Assembly (NCBI RefSeq): GCF_016908655.1
Contig: NZ_JAFBEI010000009.1
Span: forward strand, 1-54,705
DNA length: 54,705 nt
Reading direction: 5' to 3'
Source: Streptococcus saliviloxodontae
Lineage (GTDB): Bacteria > Bacillota > Bacilli > Lactobacillales > Streptococcaceae
The notes under the pieces were generated by a model. The model was not told the origin of the DNA. It did no database searches and saw only the letters and a program-made list of their open reading frames with translations. Below, piece by piece: positions 35,449 to 45,111 of the stretch. Positions within the stretch are counted from its first letter, which is position 1; every line of letters starts with the position of its first letter. Both the position numbers and the translations under genes were made by a program.

Positions 35449-38400
35449 ATGGAGAAAAAAGTTCGTTTTAAGTTACACAAAGTTAAAAAACATTGGGTAA
35501 CTCTTAGCGTAGCTACAGTTGCGTTCGCAGGAATTGTCGGTGGAGCTCCAGCGACAGTATCTGCAGAATCAGTAACATCAGATACTGACTCAACAACGAC
35601 ACTTGTAGCAGATGACCTGTCAACAACTAGTACAGTAACGGAAGAGAGCGTTTCAACGACCGCAGCACTTGAAACGACAACAGCAACATCAGAAGCTGCA
35701 ACAACACTTGCTTCAGAAACAAGTCAAGAACTTTCTGAAACTACCTCAGAAGCAACGACATCAGAGGAAACTTCAGAAGTTTCAGAAGCTGCAACAACTG
35801 CAACAACAGCAACTGAAGCAGCATCGACTACTGAAACAACAACAGCGATTTCTGATAAAGAAAAAGAAGCAGCTTTGTCATTGAGTAACATCAAGCTTGT
35901 TGATGGTAAATACTACTATGTTCAAGAGGATGGTTCTTATAAGAAGAACTTTGCAATCACTGTTAACGGTCAACTCTTGTATTTTGATGAAGAGGGTGCA
36001 TTGACAAGTGCATCAACTTACTCATTCACACAAGGTTTGACAAATCTTACAGATGCTTTTACAAGCAACAACCGTGCTTATGATTCTTCTGAGAAGAGTT
36101 TTGAATTGGTTGATGGTTATTTGACTGCTGATAGCTGGTATCGTCCAGCATCAATTCTTGAAGATGGTACAACTTGGGTTGAATCAACTGAAAATGATTT
36201 CCGTCCAGTTTTGATGTCATGGTGGCCAGATGTTGACACACAAGTTGCTTACTTGAACCAAATGTCTGATTACTTTGGTTTGGACGCAAATTACACTGCT
36301 GACCAAGAACAAGTGATTCTTAACACGGCAGCAAAAGCAATTCAAGTTAAGATTGAACAAACAATCACTGCCAAAGAAACAACAACTTGGTTACGTGAAG
36401 TGATCAATTCATTTGTCACAACTCAAGATCGTTGGAATAAAAAATCAGAATCACCATCTGATAGCCATTTGCAAGATGGAGCTCTTTTGTATGTTAATAG
36501 CGATTTAACAGAATGGGCTAACTCTGACTACCGTCTTCTTAACCGCACACCGACACAGGTAACTGGTGAGATTAAATACACTAAGGGTAACGATAACGGT
36601 GGACGAGGCGGATATGAGTTCTTGCTATCAAATGACGTTGATAACTCAAATCCAGTTGTTCAAGCTGAAATGCTAAACCAACTTCACTACTTTGCAAACT
36701 GGGGTTCTATCGTCTTTGGTGATGATGATGCTAACTTCGATGGTATCCGTGTTGATGCGGTAGATAATGTTGATGCAGACATGCTTCAATTGTTCACGAA
36801 CTACTATCGTGCAGCATTCAAAGTTGATGAGTCAGAAGCCAATGCTCTAGCTCATATCTCAATCTTGGAAGCTTGGTCACAAAATGACCCAGGTTATGTT
36901 AAAGATAACAATACAGCAGCATTGTCAATGGATAACGGATTACGTTTGTCACTTCTTTATGCTTTGACACGTCCGGTGACATCAAGCACTGGTGGTGAAA
37001 CACGTACAGCTTCATTAAGTGACCTTATCAACGGTGGCTACTATGGTTTCTCAGACCGTTCAAATGTGACATCTTATGACCAACTTAATGATGCAGGTTA
37101 TGTTTTTGTTCGTGCCCATGACTCAGAGGTGCAAACTATTATCGGACAAATTGTAAAAGATATGTCAGGTGATCCTGAGCACTCACTTTACACTTATACG
37201 ACACAAGAGTTGGCTGATGCCTTTGCAGAATACAACAAAGACATGAGAAGTGTAACTAAAAAATACACTCACTACAATATTCCAGCAGCCTACGCTTTGA
37301 TGTTGCAAACAATGGGGGTTGCAACACGTGTCTACTATGGAGATTTGTACACTGATGACGGTCAATATATGGCAACAAAATCACCATACTATGACCAAAT
37401 CACAACACTTCTTCAAGCACGTTCAAAATACGTAGCAGGTGGTCAAACATCTTACATTAGCTACTTGGATGCCAATGCTAGCCTCGAAGATGGTAATGTA
37501 GCAAGCAATAACAATGGTGTTTATGTGTCTGTTCGTTATGGACAAGACTTGATGTCTTCAACTGATACAGACGGTGGTCAATATGGACGTACTTCAGGTA
37601 TGTTGACATTGATTTCAAATAACCCTGAGTTAGAGCTTAAATCAGATGCAGTCCTTAGAGTTAACATGGGTGCAGCCCACGCTAACCAAAACTACCGTCC
37701 ATTGTTGTTAGGAACTAAAGATGGTATTGTATCATCATTGACAGATGCTGATACAACTGTGATTAAAACAACAGATGCTGAAGGTTACTTGACATTTACT
37801 GCAGATGAAATCAAAGGCTTCTCTACTGTAGATATGAGTGGTTACCTTTCTGTATGGGTTCCAGTAGGTGCAACAGATACACAATACGTTCTTGCAGCAG
37901 CTTCAACTGAAGAAAAAACAAATGGTGAAGCAACTTACACATCAAGTGCAGCTTTAGAAGCACAAGTTATCTACGAAGGCTTCTCAAACTTCCAAGATTT
38001 TGTACAGACTCCAAGTCAATACACTAATAAATTGATTGCTGAAAATGCAGAACTCTTTAAATCTTGGGGTATTACATCATTTGAAATTGCACCGCAATAT
38101 GTGTCATCTACAGATGGTAGCTTCCTTGATTCTATCATTCAAAATGGTTATGCCTTCACAGACCGTTATGACTTAGCGATGTCTAAGGATAACAAATACG
38201 GTTCTAAAGAGGATCTTCGTGACGCTATCAAGGCCCTTCACGCAGCTGGTGTGCAAGTTATTGCTGACTGGGTTCCAGACCAATTGTATGCTTTGCCAGG
38301 TAAAGAAGTTGTAACTGCAACACGTGTTGATAACTATGGTGATCAAACAGAAGACACTAACTTTGTCAACAAACTTTACGTTGCTAATACGAAATCTTCA

Positions 38401-40320
38401 GGTACTGATTTCCAAGCTAAATACGGTGGTGAGTTCTTAGAAACACTTCAAAAACTTTACCCAAGTATCTTCACTGACATCATGGTGTCAACAGGTCAAA
38501 CCATTGACCCATCAGTGAAAATCAAACAGTGGAAAGCAGAATACCTCAACGGTACTAACATCCTTAACCGTGGTTCAGGCTATGTTCTTAGCGATGAAGG
38601 AACTAACCAATACTTCACAGTTACAAAAGACGGTGTCTTCCTTCCTGCTCAATTGACAGGTGCTGAAAATGCTAAGACTGGTTTCTACTATGATGGAACT
38701 GGTATGACTTACTATTCACTATCTGGAAACAAGGCAGTCTCATCATTTGTTACTTTCAACGGTAACCAATACTACTTCAATGAAGATGGTTATATCGTAA
38801 CAGGTGCTCAAACAATTGATGGTGCTAACTATTACTTCTTGCCAAATGGTATCCTTCTTACTGATGTTACTGTGACAGAAGAAGATGGTACAACATACTA
38901 CTATGGTAAGACAGGTAAACGTAGCACAGCTGTTGGTTGGAAAGAAGTTAAAGAAACAAGTGTTAACGAACTTGGTGAGAAAGTAACAACATCTAACTGG
39001 CGCTACTTCTACGAAGATTCATCTCTAGCAACTGGTTTCGCTGAAATTGATGGTGCGACTAAGTACTTCCTTGCTAACGGTAACCAAGTAAAAGGTCGCT
39101 TTATCACGGATGCCAAAGGTAACCTTTATTACTTTGATGCTGATTCAGGTAATATGGTAACCAATAAATTTGCTAATGATGGTGACAAGTGGTATTACTT
39201 TGATGAGACAGGAGTAGCTGTTAAAGGTGAAGTAACTATCAACGGAAACGTTAATTACTTTGACAATGACGGTGTTCAAGTTAAAGGTCAGTTTGTGACA
39301 AATGCAAATGGTAAGGTAAACTACTACGATAAAGAATCTGGTAACAAAGTTTACTCTAAATTTATCACTACTGGCGATAACAACTGGTATTACTTCAACT
39401 CACGTGGTGAGCAAGTAACAGGTCAATTGACAAAAGATGGTAAGACTTACTACTTTGCAGCAGACGGTAAACAAGTTAAAGGCTTCTTGACAGATGATTC
39501 TGGTAAGATCAGCTACTTTGACGTTAACTCAGGTGTCAAAGCTATCAATAAATTCTTCTCAGTAGGAGATGATTGGTACTATGCAGATGCTAAAGGTTAC
39601 GTTGTAACAGGTGCTCAACGTATTAAAGGTCAAGAACTTTACTTCGCAGTAGATGGTAAACAACTTAAAGGTGTAACTGTTAAAGATGCCAAAGGAAGTG
39701 TTCGTTATTACGATGCTAACTCAGGTGTTCTTGTTACTGATAAATTTGTGTACATCGATGGCCAAGGTTGGTTCTACTTTGGTGCAACAGGTGTCGCTGT
39801 AACAGGTTTCCAAACTGTCAACGGTCAAAATCTTTACTTTGAAGCATCAGGAGTTCAAGTTAAAGAACGCTTCTTCTCAGTAGCAGGTGCTTGGTACTAT
39901 GCAGATAAAGATGGTAATGTGGTACGTGGTGCACAAGTGATCAATGGTCAACACCTTTACTTTGCAGCAGACGGCAAACAAGTTAAAGGTAATGTTGCTA
40001 CGGACGAATCAGGTAAAACTCACTATTACGATGCCAATTCAGGTGAAATGGTCGTAAGTAAGTTTGTTCGTGTTGGCGACAATGATTGGTACTATCTTGG
40101 AAAAGATGGTGCTGCTGTAACAGGTGCTCAAACGATCTACGGACAACAATTGTACTTCGGAACTGATGGTAAACAAGTTAAAGGTGACTTTGTTTCTCTT
40201 GGTAACGGCATGTACGCTTACTATGATGCTGACTCAGGTAGCCGTGTTTACAACTCATGGGCAACTCTAGCAGATGGTACCCGTATCTATGTCAACCGTA
40301 ACGGTATTACTTACAGATAA
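35449..40320 (+). CDS. gtf: GH70 glucosyltransferase (glucansucrase)
   Basis: A secreted 1623-aa enzyme that splits sucrose and polymerises glucose into α-glucan. The N-terminus has a long KxYKxGKxW-type signal peptide (cleavage near residue 40), then a Thr/Ser/Glu-rich variable region (~41–145) and one glucan-binding repeat pair. The circularly permuted catalytic core shows nucleophile D436 in RVDAVDNVD, acid/base E474 in ILEAWS, D558 in RAHDSEVQT, and the permuted motif I DWVPDQ at 940–945. From ~1080 to the end run many YF-rich glucan-binding repeats. Linkage type cannot be read reliably. The RBS is AGGAGG. The frame is intact, unlike in strains where gtf genes have decayed. Confidence 0.96.
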   Translation: MEKKVRFKLHKVKKHWVTLSVATVAFAGIVGGAPATVSAESVTSDTDSTTTLVADDLSTTSTVTEESVSTTAALETTTATSEAATTLASETSQELSETTSEATTSEETSEVSEAATTATTATEAASTTETTTAISDKEKEAALSLSNIKLVDGKYYYVQEDGSYKKNFAITVNGQLLYFDEEGALTSASTYSFTQGLTNLTDAFTSNNRAYDSSEKSFELVDGYLTADSWYRPASILEDGTTWVESTENDFRPVLMSWWPDVDTQVAYLNQMSDYFGLDANYTADQEQVILNTAAKAIQVKIEQTITAKETTTWLREVINSFVTTQDRWNKKSESPSDSHLQDGALLYVNSDLTEWANSDYRLLNRTPTQVTGEIKYTKGNDNGGRGGYEFLLSNDVDNSNPVVQAEMLNQLHYFANWGSIVFGDDDANFDGIRVDAVDNVDADMLQLFTNYYRAAFKVDESEANALAHISILEAWSQNDPGYVKDNNTAALSMDNGLRLSLLYALTRPVTSSTGGETRTASLSDLINGGYYGFSDRSNVTSYDQLNDAGYVFVRAHDSEVQTIIGQIVKDMSGDPEHSLYTYTTQELADAFAEYNKDMRSVTKKYTHYNIPAAYALMLQTMGVATRVYYGDLYTDDGQYMATKSPYYDQITTLLQARSKYVAGGQTSYISYLDANASLEDGNVASNNNGVYVSVRYGQDLMSSTDTDGGQYGRTSGMLTLISNNPELELKSDAVLRVNMGAAHANQNYRPLLLGTKDGIVSSLTDADTTVIKTTDAEGYLTFTADEIKGFSTVDMSGYLSVWVPVGATDTQYVLAAASTEEKTNGEATYTSSAALEAQVIYEGFSNFQDFVQTPSQYTNKLIAENAELFKSWGITSFEIAPQYVSSTDGSFLDSIIQNGYAFTDRYDLAMSKDNKYGSKEDLRDAIKALHAAGVQVIADWVPDQLYALPGKEVVTATRVDNYGDQTEDTNFVNKLYVANTKSSGTDFQAKYGGEFLETLQKLYPSIFTDIMVSTGQTIDPSVKIKQWKAEYLNGTNILNRGSGYVLSDEGTNQYFTVTKDGVFLPAQLTGAENAKTGFYYDGTGMTYYSLSGNKAVSSFVTFNGNQYYFNEDGYIVTGAQTIDGANYYFLPNGILLTDVTVTEEDGTTYYYGKTGKRSTAVGWKEVKETSVNELGEKVTTSNWRYFYEDSSLATGFAEIDGATKYFLANGNQVKGRFITDAKGNLYYFDADSGNMVTNKFANDGDKWYYFDETGVAVKGEVTINGNVNYFDNDGVQVKGQFVTNANGKVNYYDKESGNKVYSKFITTGDNNWYYFNSRGEQVTGQLTKDGKTYYFAADGKQVKGFLTDDSGKISYFDVNSGVKAINKFFSVGDDWYYADAKGYVVTGAQRIKGQELYFAVDGKQLKGVTVKDAKGSVRYYDANSGVLVTDKFVYIDGQGWFYFGATGVAVTGFQTVNGQNLYFEASGVQVKERFFSVAGAWYYADKDGNVVRGAQVINGQHLYFAADGKQVKGNVATDESGKTHYYDANSGEMVVSKFVRVGDNDWYYLGKDGAAVTGAQTIYGQQLYFGTDGKQVKGDFVSLGNGMYAYYDADSGSRVYNSWATLADGTRIYVNRNGITYR

Positions 40321-40335
40321 TTTTTGACAAATCTT

Positions 40336-40370
40336 AAAAGAACTTGAAGCTTAGCTTCAGGTTCTTTTTT
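40336..40370 (+). terminator. terminator of the glucosyltransferase gene
   Basis: AAAAGAACTTGAAGC (40336–40350) pairs with GCTTCAGGTTCTTTT (40354–40368) with one G·U; further T follow. Confidence 0.9.
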
Positions 40371-40383
40371 AGAGGATTTTTAA

Positions 40384-40412
40384 GCGACAAGTATCTTTTT
40401 TTCTGATACAAT
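40384..40412 (+). promoter_or_regulatory. promoter of msrA
   Basis: GCGACA (40384–40389), 17 bases, TACAAT (40407–40412) with extended TG. A TTGACA at 40435–40440 has no matching −10. Confidence 0.5.
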
Positions 40413-40538
40413 GTAGCATATTGATTTGTACTAATTGACAGTTATATGGTGTGATGGCTGAAGTCGGTTAAGAATTATCCTACCTACGGAAAAAAGCAGC
40501 TAGCCAGTTATCCTGTCAGGACCACTAGGAGGTGTCAC

Positions 40539-41061
40539 ATGGAGAGAGCTATTTTTGCGGGTGGGTGTTTTTGGTGTATGGTTCAGCCTTTTGAAGAACG
40601 AGATGGTGTCTTATCAGTCTTATCTGGTTACACGGCTGGACATGTTCCAAATCCGACTTATGAGGAAGTCTGCCAAAAAACAACAGGGCATACAGAGGCG
40701 GTGGAAATTATTTTTGATCCTGAAAAAATAACCTATCAAGACCTGGTAACAATTTATTGGGCTCAGACAGACCCAACGGATGCTTTTGGGCAATTCGAGG
40801 ATCGTGGAGACAATTACCGTCCTATTATTTTTTATGCAAATGATGTTCAAAAAGATATTGCCGAGCAATCAAAAGCTTCTTTAGAAGCATCAGGTCGTTT
40901 TACTAAGCCAATCGTGACCCGTATTGAGCCGGCTCAGCCTTTTTTATCCGGCAGAAGATTATCATCAAGCCTTTTATCGTAAAAATCCCAATCGCTATGC
41001 TCAAAGTAGTGCACTCAGACATCAGTTTTTAGAACAGTATTGGAAGGAGAAAGACCAATGA
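40539..41061 (+). pseudogene. msrA: peptide methionine sulfoxide reductase A, frameshifted
   Basis: The N-terminal ~134 codons encode MsrA, which reduces methionine-S-sulfoxide; the catalytic GGCFWC is at residues 8–13. At 40940–40945 a run of six T has one base too many: the frame then ends at 40982. With five T the reading continues [19 protein letters not shown] and on to [10 protein letters not shown] with stop 41059–41061. So the last ~40 residues are displaced. AGGAGG precedes ATG. Either the gene is broken, the run varies in length, or slippage restores some product. Confidence 0.85.
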
Positions 41062-41273
41062 GAAAATCATTTTATACTTGGTTGATGACCCAGCGTAATC
41101 CTAAATCAAATGAACCTGTTGCTGTCTTGGCGGATTTAGTTTTTGAGGAGACCATGTTTCCAAAGCACACAGATGATTTTGAGGAAATTAGTCGTTATTT
41201 AGAAGACCAAGCCAGTTTTTCTTTTAATCTGGGTCAGTTTGACCGGATTTGGGAAGATTATTTGGGACATTAA
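41058..41273 (+). CDS. YozE-family (DUF1250, SAM-like) protein
   Basis: A 71-aa protein beginning [15 protein letters not shown], with [16 protein letters not shown] in the middle: the YozE SAM-like fold family of Firmicutes. The function is unknown. ATG 41058 overlaps the intact-frame msrA stop, with AAGGAG (41044–41049) 8 bases upstream, so it is co-transcribed with msrA. Confidence 0.85.
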   Translation: MRKSFYTWLMTQRNPKSNEPVAVLADLVFEETMFPKHTDDFEEISRYLEDQASFSFNLGQFDRIWEDYLGH

Positions 41274-41314
41274 GGAATTATCAGATCACTTGTCAGACCC
41301 ATAAGGGTTGAAAA

Positions 41315-41358
41315 TGACAGTATGTGACAATTATTAGTATTTGATGACAAAATTGACG
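41315..41358 (+). promoter_or_regulatory. phased TGACA repeats before the LysM gene
   Basis: TGACA at 41315, 41325 and 41345, and TGACG at 41354, are spaced about one or two helix turns apart on the same strand. Their reverse complement TGTCA resembles half-sites of WalR/VicR-type regulators that control cell-wall genes, though the spacing (10) differs from the usual 11. Confidence 0.4.
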
Positions 41359-41422
41359 ACTAGCTACCAAAAATAGCAATTTATTTAAAAAGTCAAATTA
41401 TCCTTTCCTTATAAGTATTTTA

Positions 41423-41431
41423 TGATATGAT
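41423..41431 (+). promoter_or_regulatory. extended −10 promoter of the LysM gene
   Basis: TGA then TATGAT (41426–41431), about 30 bases before the start. Confidence 0.5.
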
Positions 41432-41462
41432 AGTAGTACATAAAACTTTAAGAGGAAGAGAT

Positions 41463-42890
41463 ATGATATCGAAAAAAATTAGTAAAAAGTCCTTGCTTTA
41501 CTCAACAGTGGCCTTGTCATTGTTTGCTGCAGGTCATGCCAATGCTGATGAGCAGTCATCATGGAAACCACGCTCTGTTGAAGAAATCAAAGCAGGTCTT
41601 ATCACTGAAGGAAACAAAGTGACCTACACTGTTCAATATGGTGATACGCTTAGCACGATTGCACAAGCAATGAATATTGATGTTAATGTCTTAGGAAATC
41701 TTAATAAAATTACAGATATTAACTTAATTTTCCCAGAGACTGTATTGACAGCTACCTATAGTGAAGATAACAAAGTAGCTACTGTTGAAGTTGAAACACC
41801 AGTAGCAGCTCAATCAAATGAAACTGTTAAAGCAACAGCGGATTTGGAGACAAATCAAGTTGTTGTTGAAGATCAAACAGTTAGCGTAGCTGATTTGACT
41901 CAAGCAATTGTTGATACAACAACGCAGGAGCAGGAAGCTTATGCTCAAACAACAACTCCAGTAGAAGATGCTATCGCACAAGCTACTGATACGCAAGCAA
42001 GCTCAGAAGACCAAGCAACAAGTGCTGTTCAAGAGACAGCTGCTAGTACAGAAACTGTCGAAACGACAGAAGCACCAGCAACTGAAGTAACTTCGGAAGT
42101 GACAGAGGCACCAGAACAAGTGGCAGAAGAAACTGCAACAAGTGAGGTAGCACCTACTGAAACAACAGAAATTTCATCTCAAGTAGAAGAAACTGTTTCA
42201 CCAGCAACTTCAGAGACAGCGACAAGTGAAGTTGCTGCTTCTGAAGAGGCAGTAGAAACAACAGAGGCTACTTCAGCAGAAACAAGCGAGCAAACAGAAG
42301 CGACTGCTGCTTCTGAAGAGGTAGTAGAAACAACAGAAGCTACTCCATCAGAGACAAGTGAGCAAACAGAAGCGCCTCAAGAAACAACAGTACAAGAGTT
42401 GACACAGGCGATTGTCAGTGAAACAACAGAAGCATCAACTTATGCAGAAACAACAGAACCTGTGACAGAAGCTATCAATCAAGTCATTGAAGCGAGTGAA
42501 GCAGCTCAAACAACTGCAGAAACAACAAGTGATGTTTCTATCAATACTCAAAATATGCAGGCTCCAGCTGCAGCCTTTGCACAATCAGTTGCCAATACTT
42601 TTGGCATCTCTGATATCGGTGGTTACCGAGCAGGTGATCCACAAGATCACGGACAAGGTTTGGCAGTTGACGTGATGGTGCCTGAAAGCTCAGCTTTAGG
42701 TGATCAAGTTGCTCAATACGCTATTGATAACATGTCATCAGCAGGTATTTCATACATCATCTGGAAGCAACGATTCTACTCACCATACAATAATATCTAT
42801 GGTCCAGCTAATACTTGGAATCCAATGCCAGACCGTGGTAGTGTGACAGAAAATCACTATGACCACGTTCACGTATCATTTAATGGTTAA
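41463..42890 (+). CDS. secreted LysM protein with C-terminal peptidase-like domain
   Basis: A 475-aa exported cell-wall protein. The signal peptide ends at AGHANA (residue 28), the LysM peptidoglycan-binding domain lies at ~52–97 (VQYGDTLSTIAQAMNID), and a long Thr/Glu/Ser-rich spacer runs from ~100 to 365. The C-terminal ~105 residues carry DHGQGLAVDV and ENHYDHVHVSF, patterns of zinc-binding histidines like those in D-Ala-D-Ala carboxypeptidase-type or related wall hydrolases. Wall cleavage is inferred. ATG 41463 has AGAGGAAGAG upstream; the open frame from 41427 precedes the ribosome site. The spacer contains a 24-residue tandem duplication. Confidence 0.85.
   Translation: MISKKISKKSLLYSTVALSLFAAGHANADEQSSWKPRSVEEIKAGLITEGNKVTYTVQYGDTLSTIAQAMNIDVNVLGNLNKITDINLIFPETVLTATYSEDNKVATVEVETPVAAQSNETVKATADLETNQVVVEDQTVSVADLTQAIVDTTTQEQEAYAQTTTPVEDAIAQATDTQASSEDQATSAVQETAASTETVETTEAPATEVTSEVTEAPEQVAEETATSEVAPTETTEISSQVEETVSPATSETATSEVAASEEAVETTEATSAETSEQTEATAASEEVVETTEATPSETSEQTEAPQETTVQELTQAIVSETTEASTYAETTEPVTEAINQVIEASEAAQTTAETTSDVSINTQNMQAPAAAFAQSVANTFGISDIGGYRAGDPQDHGQGLAVDVMVPESSALGDQVAQYAIDNMSSAGISYIIWKQRFYSPYNNIYGPANTWNPMPDRGSVTENHYDHVHVSFNG
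42234..42377 (+). repeat. 72-bp tandem duplication inside the LysM gene
   Basis: Two copies of a 72-bp unit (42234 and 42306) encode 24 residues each, AASEEAVETTEATSAETSEQ and its near copy. The two differ at a few bases. Confidence 0.8.
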
Positions 42891-42898
42891 TAGATAGC

Positions 42899-42924
42899 AA
42901 AATCACGCAAGGGCGTGATTTTTT
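42899..42924 (+). terminator. terminator of the LysM gene
   Basis: AAAATCACGC (42899–42908) pairs with GCGTGATTTT around AAGG, T run following. Its tail merges with the next promoter. Confidence 0.9.
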
Positions 42925-42932
42925 GCTATAAT
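42924..42932 (+). promoter_or_regulatory. extended −10 promoter of phoH
   Basis: TGC then TATAAT (42927–42932), starting in the last T of the upstream terminator. Confidence 0.6.
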
Positions 42933-42966
42933 GGTTTTAAAAAGATGAAAGAAAGAGGAACTCTAT

Positions 42967-44028
42967 TTGCAAGAGTATTCTGTTGATATTACACTTAATC
43001 ATCCAGATGATGTTTTGGCTCTTTTTGGGAGTAACGAGCGTCATCTCAAACTTATCGAGGATAATCTTGAGGTGATTATCCATGCAAGGACAGAGAGGGT
43101 GCAAGTTCTTGGTGATGACGAGAAGGCGGTTGAGGAGGCTAGACTAACCATCCAGGCTCTACAAGTTTTAGTGGGGCGCGGCATGGTTGTTAATACTTCG
43201 GATGTCGTAACAGCCCTATCAATGGCTCAATCAGGTACGATTGATCAATTTATCGCCCTCTATGAAGAAGAAATTATCAAGGATAATTCTGGGAAGCCTA
43301 TTCGTGTTAAGACCCTTGGGCAAAAGGTTTATGTTGATAGTATCAAGTCTCATGATGTGGTATTTGGGATTGGACCTGCAGGGACAGGGAAAACCTTCTT
43401 AGCGGTTACCTTGGCGGTCACTGCACTCAAGCGTGGACAGGTTAAACGGATTATTTTGACACGTCCTGCGGTTGAAGCTGGTGAGAGCTTGGGCTTTCTT
43501 CCTGGTGACTTGAAAGAGAAGGTTGATCCTTACCTTCGTCCTGTTTATGATGCCCTCTATCAGATTTTAGGTAAGGAGCAGACGACTCGTCTCATGGAGC
43601 GTGAGATTATTGAAATTGCCCCGCTGGCTTATATGCGTGGACGTACCCTGGATGATGCTTTTGTCATCTTAGATGAGGCTCAGAATACGACCATTATGCA
43701 GATGAAGATGTTCTTGACGCGTTTGGGATTTAATTCCAAGATGATTGTCAATGGGGATACCAGTCAGATTGACCTTCCTCGTAAGGTTAAGTCAGGTTTG
43801 ATTGATGCTGTTGAGAAATTGCAGAGCATCAAAGCCATTGATTTTGTGCATTTTTCAGCTAAGGATGTCGTGCGTCATCCGGTTGTCGCTGAAATCATCA
43901 AGGCCTATGAAGATGATCGCGCAGCTATTTTCCAAAAAGAAGTATCCGAAATAGCTGAAAAAGCCTCTGGCTTGACTTCTTATGAAGTCATTGGAGATTT
44001 GCCAGAGAAAAATAATGAGAATGAATGA
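42967..44028 (+). CDS. phoH: PhoH-family ATPase (YbeZ-like)
   Basis: A 353-aa P-loop ATPase with an N-terminal KH-like domain. Walker A is GPAGTGKT (136–143) and Walker B VILDEAQNT (near 236). It lies upstream of ybeY, its usual partner in rRNA maturation and ribosome quality control. The start is a TTG at 42967 with AGAGGA 7 bases upstream; no ATG fits, and the N-terminal MQEYSVDITL aligns with family starts. Confidence 0.92.
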   Translation: MQEYSVDITLNHPDDVLALFGSNERHLKLIEDNLEVIIHARTERVQVLGDDEKAVEEARLTIQALQVLVGRGMVVNTSDVVTALSMAQSGTIDQFIALYEEEIIKDNSGKPIRVKTLGQKVYVDSIKSHDVVFGIGPAGTGKTFLAVTLAVTALKRGQVKRIILTRPAVEAGESLGFLPGDLKEKVDPYLRPVYDALYQILGKEQTTRLMEREIIEIAPLAYMRGRTLDDAFVILDEAQNTTIMQMKMFLTRLGFNSKMIVNGDTSQIDLPRKVKSGLIDAVEKLQSIKAIDFVHFSAKDVVRHPVVAEIIKAYEDDRAAIFQKEVSEIAEKASGLTSYEVIGDLPEKNNENE

Positions 44029-44074
44029 TAGTCAAAGGGATTACTTGTCTCTTCAAGCTAATTCCTTTTCTTTA

Positions 44075-44083
44075 TGCTATAAT
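44075..44083 (+). promoter_or_regulatory. extended −10 promoter of ybeY
   Basis: TGC then TATAAT (44078–44083). The ~85-base leader has the short palindrome GGAGAGTCTCC (44151–44161), which contains a possible ribosome site. Confidence 0.55.
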
Positions 44084-44174
44084 ATGACTAGTAAGCTATT
44101 AGATGACAGCGTATAAACGATGAGAAAGGACAGAAAGGGGCAATCTATTTGGAGAGTCTCCTTAATTGAAAAGT

Positions 44175-44672
44175 ATGTATGTTGAAATGATTGATGAGAC
44201 TGGTCAAGTCTCTGAGGAAATAAAAAAACAAACGCTAGACCTTTTGGAGTTTGCAGCGAAAAAGACTGGTAAGGAAGACAAGGAAATGGCAGTGACCTTT
44301 GTCACAAATGAACGTAGTCATGAATTGAATTTGGAATACCGAGACACAGACCGTCCGACGGATGTGATCAGTCTGGAGTACAAGCCAGAGACACCAATTT
44401 TATTTGATGAAGAGGATTTGGCGGAAAATCCTGAATTGGCTGAGATGATGGATGAGTTTGATAGCTATATCGGTGAACTATTTATTTCTATTGATAAAGC
44501 TAAGGAGCAGGCAGAAGATTATGGTCATTCTTTTGAACGTGAGATGGGCTTTTTAGCTGTTCATGGTTTTCTTCATATCAATGGCTACGACCACTACACA
44601 CCAGAAGAAGAAAAAGAAATGTTTGGTTTACAAGAAGAGATATTGACTGCCTATGGACTTACAAGAGAATAA
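44175..44672 (+). CDS. ybeY: endoribonuclease YbeY
   Basis: A 165-aa zinc enzyme needed for 16S rRNA maturation. The metal site is [11 protein letters not shown] (near 134–144). I chose ATG 44175 ([12 protein letters not shown]), as in related streptococci; an in-frame TTG at 44166 sits closer to GGAG (44151–44154) and is an alternative. It overlaps the dgkA start by 20 bases. Confidence 0.93.
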   Translation: MYVEMIDETGQVSEEIKKQTLDLLEFAAKKTGKEDKEMAVTFVTNERSHELNLEYRDTDRPTDVISLEYKPETPILFDEEDLAENPELAEMMDEFDSYIGELFISIDKAKEQAEDYGHSFEREMGFLAVHGFLHINGYDHYTPEEEKEMFGLQEEILTAYGLTRE

Positions 44673-45096
44673 GGTTAAGATTTACGAAAAATCAGGGAAA
44701 ATTGAACCTAAAGAGGCTAAGAAAAAGTGGAAAAATACCAACTTCTTAAACAGCTTTGAATTTGCTGTCATGGGGATTAAAACTGCCTTTATTGAAGAAC
44801 GTAATATGCGAAAGCATGCTGTTTCTGCTCTTTTGGTTGTTTTAGCTGGTCTTGTTTTTGGGGTTTCAGCACTAGAGTGGATACTACTAGCCATGTGTGT
44901 CTTTTTGGTGATTACCTTTGAAATCGTCAATTCGGCAATTGAAAATGTTGTTGATCTAGCCAGTGACTATCATTTTTCCATGCGTGCTAAGAAGGCTAAA
45001 GATATGGCAGCAGGAGCTGTGCTTATGGTTTCGATTTTGGCACTGATTGTTGGTATGATTATTTTTGTGCCCAAGGTGTGGGCTTTGCTATTTTAA
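44653..45096 (+). CDS. dgkA: diacylglycerol/undecaprenol kinase
   Basis: A 147-aa membrane kinase with three helices in the C-terminal 100 residues. The signature [13 protein letters not shown] (near 95–107) and the EERNMRKHA segment identify the DgkA family; Gram-positive members phosphorylate undecaprenol to recycle the lipid carrier for wall and polysaccharide synthesis. ATG 44653 lies inside ybeY and has a poor ribosome site, so translation may be coupled. era follows after 15 bases. Confidence 0.9.
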   Translation: MDLQENKVKIYEKSGKIEPKEAKKKWKNTNFLNSFEFAVMGIKTAFIEERNMRKHAVSALLVVLAGLVFGVSALEWILLAMCVFLVITFEIVNSAIENVVDLASDYHFSMRAKKAKDMAAGAVLMVSILALIVGMIIFVPKVWALLF

Positions 45097-45111
45097 AATG
45101 AAGGAGATGGA

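Noticed and set aside
35449..40320. Assigning a named gtf and a linkage type
   Set aside because: SEV after the HD pair occurs in enzymes making different glucans; naming needs an alignment.
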